In this document: positions 1 through 5,207 of the stretch, piece after piece
How the letters are laid out: each line of letters starts with the position of its first letter
How positions within the stretch are numbered: position 1 is the stretch's first letter
Position numbers and translations under genes: made by a program
DNA from: JTS-RE9 sp964649195
Lineage (GTDB): Bacteria; Planctomycetota; Phycisphaerae; Phycisphaerales; Phycisphaeraceae
DNA: 7,772 nt
Direction of reading: 5' to 3'
NCBI GenBank assembly: GCA_964649195.1
Contig: CAZYPK010000204.1
Coordinates: 1-7,772 of the forward strand
The notes under the pieces: model-generated
Database searches by the model: none
Seen by the model: only the letters and a program-made list of their open reading frames with translations
Told to the model about the DNA's origin: nothing

Positions 1-144
1 CGGAAGCAAGCCGTAGATTGGATGACCCTTGGCCCTCACCCTTGGGCTTGGGGCTTTTACTAAAGTGACCATCAATAAAGAACAGATAAAGCCCCGCCCG
101 GAAGGGTGAGGGCCAAGGGTCATCCAATCTACGGCTTGCTTCCG
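1..144. repeat. Long perfect inverted repeat (43-bp arms)
   Basis: Bases 1-43 are the exact reverse complement of 102-144, with a 58-base centre (44-101). The centre also contains pairing tracts (GGGGCTTT at 50-57 with AAAGCCCC at 88-95), so the structure could extend inward. The left arm begins at the window edge, so the true arm may be longer. No credible gene overlaps it: the reading frame at 106-426 has no ribosome-binding site and no family resemblance. Function is unknown; it could be a non-autonomous mobile-element remnant, a palindromic repeat or a structured RNA. Confidence 0.85.
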
Positions 145-255
145 ACCGAACCTCCGGTCTCGACGGAAACAGCAACCTTGCATTGTGTTCGAGATGGGGT
201 TGTTGATTGGATGACCCCTGGCCCTCACCCTTCCGGGCGGGGCTTTATCTGTTCT
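79..255. repeat. Second inverted repeat sharing an arm with the first
   Basis: Bases 79-129 and 205-255 are reverse complements over 51 bases with one mismatch (CCCTTGG against CCCCTGG). The segment 102-129 is therefore present three times: twice in inverted orientation (16-43 and 205-232) and once in the middle. It could pair with either neighbour. The stretch 145-204 between the arms shows no further structure. Together with the first inverted repeat this accounts for most of the 331 bases before the first gene. Confidence 0.85.
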
Positions 256-273
256 ATAGCCATATGCTTTTAC

Positions 274-295
274 CCTGCGCACGGGAGTGCGTGGG
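274..295. repeat. Degenerate copy of the CCCACGCAC/GTGCGTGGG hairpin
   Basis: The arm GTGCGTGGG at 287-295 faces CGCAC at 278-282 across a GGGA loop, with G-T wobbles and C-G pairs extending the stem to 274. It is the imperfect first member of a hairpin family that recurs at 1020-1042, 1766-1788 and 4600-4621. Its position just upstream of the first Uma2 gene matches the hairpin upstream of the second. Confidence 0.6.
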
Positions 296-319
296 CTTCG
301 TTGGCCATGATGTTCAGGC

Positions 320-325
320 TACAAT
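320..325 (+). promoter_or_regulatory. Candidate -10 element of the first Uma2 gene
   Basis: TACAAT, in the context GCTACAAT, ends six bases before the ATG at 332. A start site at the usual distance from a -10 box would fall on or next to the start codon, giving a leaderless mRNA. No clear -35 is visible; TTCGTT at 297-302 is at 17-base spacing but is a poor match. No well-spaced Shine-Dalgarno exists. Confidence 0.5.
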
Positions 326-331
326 CAGGGC

Positions 332-1015
332 ATGACCGCCGCATTTCTCATCGATCGTCCCGCGCTTCGCATCCCGCCCGGCGCCGGCACGCTGGCGGGA
401 TTTCGCGCCTGGGCCGCCTCGGATGAATTTCCGCGCGAGGGCTGTCGCATTTCATACATCGCCGGGGAGATGCTCATCGACATGAGTCCTGAAGAAATCA
501 ACGTGCATAACTGGATCAAGACATCGGTGACGATCGCCTGGGGCACCCTGGTTCAACAGGCTGACAGCGGTGTTGTTTATGCCGATCGCGCCCTGTTATC
601 CAACGAAGATGCGGACCTGTCATCGGAGCCTGATGTGATGTTCGCAACATGGAACACGCTCAAGGCCGGCCGCCTTCGACCAGTGCCGATGGAGCGATTT
701 CCCGATCGCGCGATGGAACTGGAAGGCACGCCCGATTGCGTGGTGGAGATCGTCAGTCCATCATCGGTGCGCAAGGACACGAAGCTGCTGTTGGAGGCGT
801 ATCACCGCGCGGGCATCGCGGAGTACTGGCTGATCGACGGCACGAAGGAACCGCTGCACTGGCAGATTCTGCGGCATGCGCCCGGCGGGTACGTCGCGGC
901 GGCGCCGGTCAAGGGCTGGACGCACTCCAGGGTGTTCGATCGCCGGTTCAAGTTTCAGCGCTCGCGCGATCCGATGGGCAACTGGCGGTACTCGCTGCGC
1001 GTGAAGCCCCAATGA
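332..1015 (+). CDS. Uma2 (DUF820) family putative endonuclease, copy A
   Basis: A 227-residue protein of the Uma2/DUF820 family, whose members have a PD-(D/E)xK nuclease-like fold. Family hallmarks seen are E99-P-D101-V, P134-D-x-V-V-E139-I-V-S-P-S, a K148-D-T-K151 stretch, and AGIAEYWLID at 160-169. D101 and E139 are the likely metal-binding acids, with a lysine near 148-151 possibly completing the site. Length and start are normal for the family. The biochemical role of most Uma2 proteins is unknown, and these families often form many paralogues per genome. There is no signal peptide or membrane segment, so it should be cytoplasmic. The ATG lies six bases after a TACAAT box without a proper ribosome-binding site, so it may be leaderless. 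The downstream neighbour is its tandem duplicate. Compared with that copy it differs mainly at residues 65-82 and 104-123, and has S where copy B has L near residue 211. Confidence 0.9.
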   Translation: MTAAFLIDRPALRIPPGAGTLAGFRAWAASDEFPREGCRISYIAGEMLIDMSPEEINVHNWIKTSVTIAWGTLVQQADSGVVYADRALLSNEDADLSSEPDVMFATWNTLKAGRLRPVPMERFPDRAMELEGTPDCVVEIVSPSSVRKDTKLLLEAYHRAGIAEYWLIDGTKEPLHWQILRHAPGGYVAAAPVKGWTHSRVFDRRFKFQRSRDPMGNWRYSLRVKPQ

Positions 1016-1019
1016 AAAA

Positions 1020-1042
1020 CCCACGCACTTCGAGTGCGTGGG
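1020..1042. terminator. Hairpin between the two Uma2 copies
   Basis: CCCACGCACT (1020-1029) pairs perfectly with AGTGCGTGGG (1033-1042) around a TCG loop. It begins four bases after the stop of copy A. On the plus strand no uridine run follows, so termination of copy A would be weak. On the minus strand the A-run at 1015-1019 gives a short U-tract. It matches the hairpin after copy B base for base over the stem and loop. Confidence 0.6.
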
Positions 1043-1066
1043 CTTCGTTGGTCATGATGTTCAGGC

Positions 1067-1072
1067 TACAAT
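1067..1072 (+). promoter_or_regulatory. Candidate -10 element of the second Uma2 gene
   Basis: TACAAT in the context GCTACAAT, six bases before the ATG at 1079. It is the duplicated equivalent of the element at 320-325, so copy B probably has its own promoter and a leaderless start rather than depending on read-through past the hairpin. Confidence 0.5.
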
Positions 1073-1078
1073 CAGGGC

Positions 1079-1762
1079 ATGACCGCCGCATTTCTCATCG
1101 ATCGTCCCGCGCTTCGCATCCCGCCCGGCGCCGGCACGCTGGCGGGATTTCGCGCCTGGGCCGCCTCGGATGAATTTCCGCGCGAGGGCTGTCGCATTTC
1201 ATACATTGCCGGGGAGATGCTCATCGACATGAGTCCCGAAGAAATCAACGTGCATAACTGGATCAAGACAGCGGTCACGGCGACGTTTTACAATCTCTCC
1301 GATGCGCAGCGTCTGGGATGTGTCTATGCCGATCGCGCCCTGCTATCCAACGAAGATGCGGACCTTTCGTCGGAACCTGACGTGATGTACGCGCATTGGA
1401 GCACGCTCAAGGCCGGGGTCTTGCGTATCGTCCCGAAGGAAGGCCGCCCCGATCGCGCGATGGAACTGGAAGGGACGCCCGACTGCGTGGTGGAGATCGT
1501 CAGTCCATCATCGGTGCGCAAGGACACGAAGCTGCTGTTGGAGGCGTATCACCGCGCGGGCATCGCGGAGTACTGGCTGATCGACGGCACGAAGGAACCG
1601 CTGCACTGGCAGATTCTGCGGCATGCGCCCGGCGGGTACGTCGCGGCGGCGCCGGTCAAGGGCTGGACGCACTCCAGGGTGTTCGATCGCCGGTTCAAGT
1701 TTCAGCGCTTGCGCGATCCGATGGGCAACTGGCGGTACTCGCTGCGCGTGAAGCCGGAATAA
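1079..1762 (+). CDS. Uma2 (DUF820) family putative endonuclease, copy B
   Basis: A second 227-residue Uma2/DUF820 protein, a gap-free paralogue of the gene 747 bases upstream. It keeps all the family motifs (E99-P-D101-V, P134-D-x-V-V-E139, K148-D-T-K151, AEYWLID), so both copies look intact. Residues 65-82 differ at 13 of 18 positions and 104-123 at 8 of 20. By contrast residues 1-64, 83-103 and 124-210 are identical in protein sequence. Within 83-103 there are five silent base changes and no replacement, which argues that both copies are under constraint there. The final residues differ slightly (KPE against KPQ). The gene converges on dnaK, with its stop codon touching the shared hairpin at 1766-1788. 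Nuclease activity is inferred from the fold family only; the target is unknown. Confidence 0.9.
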   Translation: MTAAFLIDRPALRIPPGAGTLAGFRAWAASDEFPREGCRISYIAGEMLIDMSPEEINVHNWIKTAVTATFYNLSDAQRLGCVYADRALLSNEDADLSSEPDVMYAHWSTLKAGVLRIVPKEGRPDRAMELEGTPDCVVEIVSPSSVRKDTKLLLEAYHRAGIAEYWLIDGTKEPLHWQILRHAPGGYVAAAPVKGWTHSRVFDRRFKFQRLRDPMGNWRYSLRVKPE

Positions 1763-1792
1763 AAACCCACGCACTTCGAGTGCGTGGGCTTT
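1761..1792 (-). terminator. Hairpin terminator for dnaK, perhaps bidirectional
   Basis: A 10-bp perfect stem (1766-1775 with 1779-1788, loop TCG). On the minus strand it is followed by five U (plus-strand A-run 1761-1765), 34-65 bases past the dnaK stop, a good intrinsic-terminator layout. On the plus strand the weaker run CTTTGGTTGTT follows, so it may also stop copy B transcripts. Confidence 0.75.
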
Positions 1793-1825
1793 GGTTGTTC
1801 AATGATGTGTTGAAGGATTATTCCT

Positions 1826-3739
1826 TTATTCCTTCACTTCGTACTCGGCATCGATCACGTCATCCTTGTTGCTTTTCGGGGGCTCTTCACGGTCGCTTGA
1901 AGCTCCCGTGCCTGCGGCGTCCGCACCGGCTTCTGCGCCGCCGGTTTTTTCGTAGATTTCCTTGCCCATTTCCTGGGTCACCTTGTCGAGCGCTTCGAGC
2001 GATCGCTTGATCGCCTCGGCGCTGTCGCCCTTGATGCCGGTCTCGACATCGTTGATCGCCGATTCGATCCTGCCGCGCACTTCGGGGCTGATCTTGTCGC
2101 CGTGCTCTTCGAGCTGTTTGCGTATCTGATAGACGGTGTTCTCGCCCTGGTTGCGGGCATCGACCAGTTCGCGCAGCTTCTTGTCGGCCTCGGCATGGGC
2201 CTCGGCTTCCTTCTGCATCCGTTCGACTTCCGCCTTGTCGAGGCCGGAGGAGCCTTTGATCTCGATCTTGTGGTTCTTGCCGGTGGCCTTGTCGGTGGCG
2301 GTGACGCTGAGGATGCCGTTGGCGTCGAGGGCGAACTTGACATCGATCTGCGGCATGCCGCGCGGGGCCGGGGCGATGCCCGCGAGGTTGAACTTGCCCA
2401 GCGTGCGGTTGTCCCTGGACATCTGCCGTTCGCCTTGCAGAACGTGAATGGTCACTTCGCTCTGGTTGTCGGCGGCGGTGGAGAAGGTCTCGGCCTTGTC
2501 ATAAGGAATGGTCGTGTTGCGCGGGATGAGCACGGTCATGACGCCGCCGAGCGTTTCGATGCCCAGGGAGAGCGGGGTGACATCGAGCAGCACGACATCC
2601 TTCACATCGCCTTCGAGCACGCCGCCCTGAATGGCGGCGCCGATGGCGACGACTTCATCGGGGTTGAGGGTTTTGTTGGGTTCCTTGCCGAAGATTTCCT
2701 TGGCGATCTGCTGCACCTTGGGCATGCGGGTCGAGCCGCCGACGAGGACGCACTCATCGATGTCGCCGGGCGAGAGCTTGGCATCTTCGAGCGCCTTCAT
2801 GACCGGGCCGCGCAGGCGGGTGAAGAGGTCGCCGCAGACCTGTTCGAACTTGGCGCGGGTGATGGTGATCTGAAGGTGCTTGGGGCCTTCCTGCGTGGCG
2901 GTGATGAACGGGAGGTTGACGGTGGTTTCCTGCAAAGTTGAAAGTTCGCACTTGGCCTTTTCCGCGGCTTCCTTGAGACGCTGGAGCGCCATCGGATCTT
3001 TCTTGAGGTCGATCGATTCCTTTTTGCGGAATTCCTCGGCGAGGAAGTCGATGAGTTTCTGGTCCCAGTCATCGCCACCGAGGTGCGTGTCGCCGTTGGT
3101 GGATTTCACTTCGAAGACGCCATCGCCGATGTCGAGGATGGAGATGTCGAACGTGCCGCCGCCGAGGTCGAAGACGGCGATCTTTTCGTTCTTCTTGCGG
3201 TCCATGCCATAGGCCAGCGCCGCGGCGGTGGGTTCGTTGATGATTCGCTCGACCTTGAGGCCGGCGATCTGCCCGGCTTCCTTGGTGGCCTGGCGCTGCG
3301 AATCGTTGAAGTAGGCGGGCACGGTGATGACGGCCCGCTCGACCTTTTCGCCGAGGTAGTCCTCGGCGGTTTTCTTGAGGTCGGACAGGATCATCGCGCT
3401 GATTTCCTGAGGCGTGTAATCCTTGCCGCGGATGCGCACCTTCACGAGTTCCTCTTCGCCGCCGACGATTTCGTAGGGGACGATTTTTTCTTCGCCATGC
3501 ACTTCGCTGTGGCGGCGGCCCATGAAGCGCTTGACGGAGTAGATGGTGTTTTTCGGGTTGGTCACCTGCTGGTGCTTGGCGACCTGGCCGACGAGTCGAT
3601 CGCCCTTGTCGGTGAAGCCGACGACGGAAGGCGTGACGCGCGAGCCTTGGCTATTGATGAGGACCTTGGGCGAGCCGCCTTCCATGATGGAGACGACGGA
3701 GTTGGTGGTGCCCAGGTCGATGCCGATGGTTTTGGACAT
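1826..3739 (-). CDS. dnaK: Molecular chaperone DnaK (Hsp70)
   Basis: A 637-residue Hsp70, close to the 638 of the E. coli protein. It is an ATP-driven cytoplasmic chaperone that binds exposed hydrophobic peptides with J-domain and GrpE partners. The nucleotide-binding domain spans about 1-380: phosphate loop DLGTTNS at 8-14, K70, PAYFND at 141-146, NEPTAAALAYG at 168-178, DLGGGTFD at 191-198 and VGGSTRMP at 333-340. The interdomain linker DVVLLDVTPLSLG (381-393) leads into the substrate-binding domain. A helical lid runs to about 600, then comes a Gly/Ala/Ser-rich tail and the typical acidic end DDVIDAEYEVKE. The ATG at 3739 is preceded by AAAGGGG at 3748-3754 with eight bases between. No grpE or dnaJ is adjacent: upstream is a divergent HU gene, downstream the Uma2 pair. 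I see no CIRCE operator (TTAGCACTC inverted repeat) in the 395 bases upstream. Confidence 0.98.
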   Translation of the reverse strand: MSKTIGIDLGTTNSVVSIMEGGSPKVLINSQGSRVTPSVVGFTDKGDRLVGQVAKHQQVTNPKNTIYSVKRFMGRRHSEVHGEEKIVPYEIVGGEEELVKVRIRGKDYTPQEISAMILSDLKKTAEDYLGEKVERAVITVPAYFNDSQRQATKEAGQIAGLKVERIINEPTAAALAYGMDRKKNEKIAVFDLGGGTFDISILDIGDGVFEVKSTNGDTHLGGDDWDQKLIDFLAEEFRKKESIDLKKDPMALQRLKEAAEKAKCELSTLQETTVNLPFITATQEGPKHLQITITRAKFEQVCGDLFTRLRGPVMKALEDAKLSPGDIDECVLVGGSTRMPKVQQIAKEIFGKEPNKTLNPDEVVAIGAAIQGGVLEGDVKDVVLLDVTPLSLGIETLGGVMTVLIPRNTTIPYDKAETFSTAADNQSEVTIHVLQGERQMSRDNRTLGKFNLAGIAPAPRGMPQIDVKFALDANGILSVTATDKATGKNHKIEIKGSSGLDKAEVERMQKEAEAHAEADKKLRELVDARNQGENTVYQIRKQLEEHGDKISPEVRGRIESAINDVETGIKGDSAEAIKRSLEALDKVTQEMGKEIYEKTGGAEAGADAAGTGASSDREEPPKSNKDDVIDAEYEVKE

Positions 3740-3854
3740 TGGAGTGGCCCCTTTCTTGAGCGGTCAGGCGCGGGATGCGCATGACGATGCTGGGGGTAAG
3801 GGAAGCAAAGGTGATGCCAGTGTGGGGATGGGATTCCCGGTGAAACAGGCGCAT

Positions 3855-3868
3855 CTATATGGATATAG
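3855..3868. promoter_or_regulatory. Small AT-rich inverted repeat upstream of dnaK
   Basis: CTATAT (3855-3860) and ATATAG (3863-3868) form a 6-bp inverted repeat with a two-base centre. It lies about 116 bases before the dnaK start and is unusually AT-rich for its surroundings. It could hold a minus-strand -10 element or a small operator. No paired -35 is convincing. Confidence 0.3.
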
Positions 3869-3905
3869 GCTGCCATAGAGCGGAGCGGGGCGGGATAGGC
3901 TGTCA
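3865..3905 (-). promoter_or_regulatory. Direct repeat of ATAGGCTGYCA in the dnaK upstream region
   Basis: ATAGGCTGCCA at 3865-3875 recurs as ATAGGCTGTCA at 3895-3905, exactly 30 bases apart, near three helical turns. Read towards dnaK these are TGACAGCCTAT and TGGCAGCCTAT. The distal copy also contains TTGACA (plus-strand 3901-3906), a perfect -35 hexamer, though no good -10 stands at 16-18 bases from it. This may be a regulator-binding pair or an old duplication. Confidence 0.35.
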
Positions 3906-3930
3906 ATTTGGCAAGTGCAGGGTTTCCGCA

Positions 3931-3957
3931 GGCACGGCCTCTTCAAGAGGCCGTGCC
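3931..3957. repeat. Strong 13-bp hairpin in the dnaK-HU intergenic region
   Basis: GGCACGGCCTCTT (3931-3943) is the exact reverse complement of AAGAGGCCGTGCC (3945-3957), with a single-base centre. In RNA a loop of three to five bases would form. Neither strand has a U-tract after it, so it is not a standard terminator. The rest of the 395-base gap shows only the dnaK upstream repeats on the left and the HU promoter on the right. Confidence 0.7.
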
Positions 3958-4053
3958 ATTGTGGAAAACTCCGAAAAACGACCGGATTTTGGGACCAAAA
4001 GGGCGGTTAAGGCGGAAATATGGACAATTTTCAAGGGAAAAACGGCTACCCCC

Positions 4054-4083
4054 TTCACAAAGCCCCTTGTTTAGCAGTATATT
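4054..4083 (+). promoter_or_regulatory. Sigma70-type promoter of the HU gene
   Basis: TTCACA at 4054-4059 and TATATT at 4078-4083 each match the consensus hexamers at five of six positions, with an 18-base spacer. Transcription would start near 4090, giving a leader of about 45 bases. The ribosome-binding site AAGGAGAG (4123-4130) sits four bases before the ATG at 4135. Confidence 0.6.
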
Positions 4084-4134
4084 CCGCGCGTCACGGATGG
4101 ATTCTGACACCCTAACCCCCGCAAGGAGAGCACC

Positions 4135-4449
4135 ATGGCTGCTGCAAAAGCTCCGTCCAAAGGCGCCGTTCTGGGCGCCATCGCAGATGAAACCGGTCTG
4201 ACCCGCAAGCAGGTCGCCGCCGTTTTCACATCCCTCACCACCCAGATCAAGAAGAGCCTGGGCGCCAAAGGCCCCGGCACCTTCGCGGTCCCTGGTCTGG
4301 TGAAGCTCATCGTCCGCAAGAAGCCCGCCACCAAGGCCGGCACCCGCCCCAACCCCTTCAAGCCTGGCGAGATGATGGCGGTCAAGGCCAAGCCCGCCAG
4401 CCGCAAGGTCGTCGCCCGTCCGCTCAAGGGCCTCAAGGAACTCATCTGA
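4135..4449 (+). CDS. HU-family DNA-binding protein
   Basis: A 104-residue basic protein of the HU/IHF histone-like family, which bends and compacts DNA as a dimer in the nucleoid. The N-terminal helical part (about 8-45: SKGAVLGAIADETGLTRKQV) and the beta region around GTFAVPGLVKL (48-58) fit the family. The DNA-embracing arm falls about 60-88 and carries NPFKPGE (73-79) in place of the usual RNPRTGE-type tip. The C-terminal RPLKGLKELI replaces the canonical ending and resembles HU-like proteins I associate with planctomycetes and relatives. It is somewhat longer than the usual 90 residues, with a short basic N-terminal extension. Start choice is supported by AAGGAGAG just upstream. It is monocistronic: own promoter upstream and a strong terminator at 4524-4561. 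Divergent from dnaK. Confidence 0.9.
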   Translation: MAAAKAPSKGAVLGAIADETGLTRKQVAAVFTSLTTQIKKSLGAKGPGTFAVPGLVKLIVRKKPATKAGTRPNPFKPGEMMAVKAKPASRKVVARPLKGLKELI

Positions 4450-4523
4450 GTTTCGTTTCGCGCTCCGCTGATTCGTTTCAAGTTTCAGGTTCCTGATCCG
4501 CTATCCACCGATGACAAAACGAC

Positions 4524-4561
4524 GAACCTCGGACAACGTGTCCGAGGTTCCGTTTTTTTTT
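4524..4561 (+). terminator. Rho-independent terminator of the HU gene
   Basis: A 12-bp perfect stem, GAACCTCGGACA (4524-4535) with TGTCCGAGGTTC (4539-4550), and a three-base loop. It is followed by CG and nine T (4553-4561). It is 75 bases after the HU stop codon. Confidence 0.95.
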
Positions 4562-4599
4562 ATGGATACATCATGTCTGGATCATCACGTTTTGCAAAG

Positions 4600-4621
4600 C
4601 CCACGCACTCCCGTGCGTGGG
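4600..4621. repeat. Dispersed CCCACGCAC/GTGCGTGGG hairpin
   Basis: A perfect 9-bp stem (4600-4608 with 4613-4621) with loop TCCC. The stem is the same as in the hairpins beside the Uma2 genes, and the loop is the reverse complement of the GGGA loop at 283-286. It stands 49 bases before the start of the small membrane gene and just past the HU terminator, so no terminator is needed here. Both this copy and the 274-295 copy have TTGGCC shortly after the stem. Confidence 0.75.
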
Positions 4622-4669
4622 TTGGCCGGGTAAACTTGATTGTCCCGCCACACCCTTTCGGAGCAGTCC

Positions 4670-5080
4670 ATGCCACCTTCCAGGTCATCTTTTCCTTTGT
4701 CCAGAGGCGTGGTGATCGTCTGCTCCTCGTTGCAGATCATCCTGGCCATCATTGATGCCATCACCCGGTTGAATCATCCGCAGTTCTCGCCCCTTCATTG
4801 GCTGCTGCCATCCATCATGCTCTCATGCGGTTCACTTGGGCTTATCGTGCAGGCTCCAAGTTCCAATCTCATGTTGCGTCCGCTCGTGGTGGCGATGAAC
4901 ATCGGCATGTTCTTTTTCACCGGCTGCGGCGTCCTCGCGGCCATGAGCATTCTGCCGCTGGATAATCTTCGCGTTCCCTATCTGCTCATGCTCTTCTCGC
5001 TGCTCTCCATCGTGCCCGGTTGGATCAACCTCATCGCCATTTCCATGTTGCCTTCCGATTCGGCGGGACCGCTCTATTAG
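4670..5080 (+). CDS. Small four-helix membrane protein, unknown function
   Basis: A 136-residue hydrophobic protein that I do not recognise. Four membrane helices can be drawn at about 13-33 (VVIVCSSLQIILAIIDA), 43-62, 71-94 and 102-126. A basic N-terminus (R5, R12) suggests that end is cytoplasmic. No catalytic or metal-binding motif is apparent. The ATG at 4670 is preferred over the in-frame TTG at 4640 because CGGAG lies six bases before it and the extra ten residues look non-conserved in character. TAAACT at 4631-4636 could be a -10 element. The gene is separated from HU by a terminator and from the reductase by 127 bases, and has no clear operon partner. The stop codon lies in the left end of a possible 70-bp repeat (5078-5147). 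It could be a genuine orphan; coding status is supported by length and consistent hydrophobic periodicity, not by homology. Confidence 0.65.
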   Translation: MPPSRSSFPLSRGVVIVCSSLQIILAIIDAITRLNHPQFSPLHWLLPSIMLSCGSLGLIVQAPSSNLMLRPLVVAMNIGMFFFTGCGVLAAMSILPLDNLRVPYLLMLFSLLSIVPGWINLIAISMLPSDSAGPLY

Positions 5081-5147
5081 AGCATCATGAAATCAATCGT
5101 AACGGCATGTCGATCCGAGCCGCCATGACTGCATTGGGTGTGCTCTA
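5078..5147. repeat. Possible 70-bp element with 7-bp terminal inverted repeats
   Basis: TAGAGCA (5078-5084) and TGCTCTA (5141-5147) are exact inverse ends of a 70-base segment in the gap between the membrane-protein gene and the reductase. The interior is not clearly palindromic. A 7-bp match can occur by chance, so this is tentative. Confidence 0.25.
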
Positions 5148-5195
5148 GTGTTTGATGTGCCCGGCTCTGGTGGGCACTTCCCACCCTGCATCCGC

Positions 5196-5201
5196 TATCA
5201 T
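5196..5201 (+). promoter_or_regulatory. Candidate -10 element of the aldo/keto reductase gene
   Basis: TATCAT in the context GCTATCAT ends six bases before the ATG at 5208, the same geometry as at the two Uma2 genes. No Shine-Dalgarno is present before the ATG, so a leaderless transcript is plausible. No good -35 is visible. Confidence 0.4.
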
Positions 5202-5207
5202 CCCCGC

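Larger units (their letters stand above)
285..1778 (+). repeat. Tandem duplication of a 747-bp Uma2 module
   Basis: Bases 285-1031 and 1032-1778 align without gaps at a constant offset of 747. The unit contains half a hairpin, a spacer with a -10-like element, a 227-codon gene and the first half of the next hairpin. Identity is very high at 285-523 (three differences seen: 305, 460 and 490) and at 740-1009 (one difference, at 963). It is low at 524-577 (34 of 54 positions differ) and reduced at 641-700 (23 of 60 differ). The third hairpin (1766-1788) closes the array. Confidence 0.93.

Noticed and set aside
106..426. Possible small gene over the left inverted repeats
   Set aside because: The frame runs through repeat arms and into the Uma2 gene in another frame. 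There is no ribosome-binding site and no plausible protein pattern.
649..1173. Frames overlapping the Uma2 genes (649-1173 and 1396-2010)
   Set aside because: They are out-of-frame shadows duplicated together with the Uma2 genes; the Uma2 frame carries the conserved motifs.
2102..3784. Long plus-strand reading frames (2102-2941 and 3083-3784) opposite dnaK
   Set aside because: They are antisense to a full-length DnaK with every expected motif. Their translations are low-complexity products of the GC-rich complementary strand, with no family resemblance.
4640..4669. Earlier TTG start for the small membrane protein
   Set aside because: The ATG at 4670 has a GGAG-type ribosome-binding site at proper spacing; the TTG has none.
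5148..5207. Earlier GTG start for the aldo/keto reductase
   Set aside because: The extra 20 residues do not fit the family, which begins with the strand at MNTRPFGRTD, and no ribosome-binding site precedes the GTG.
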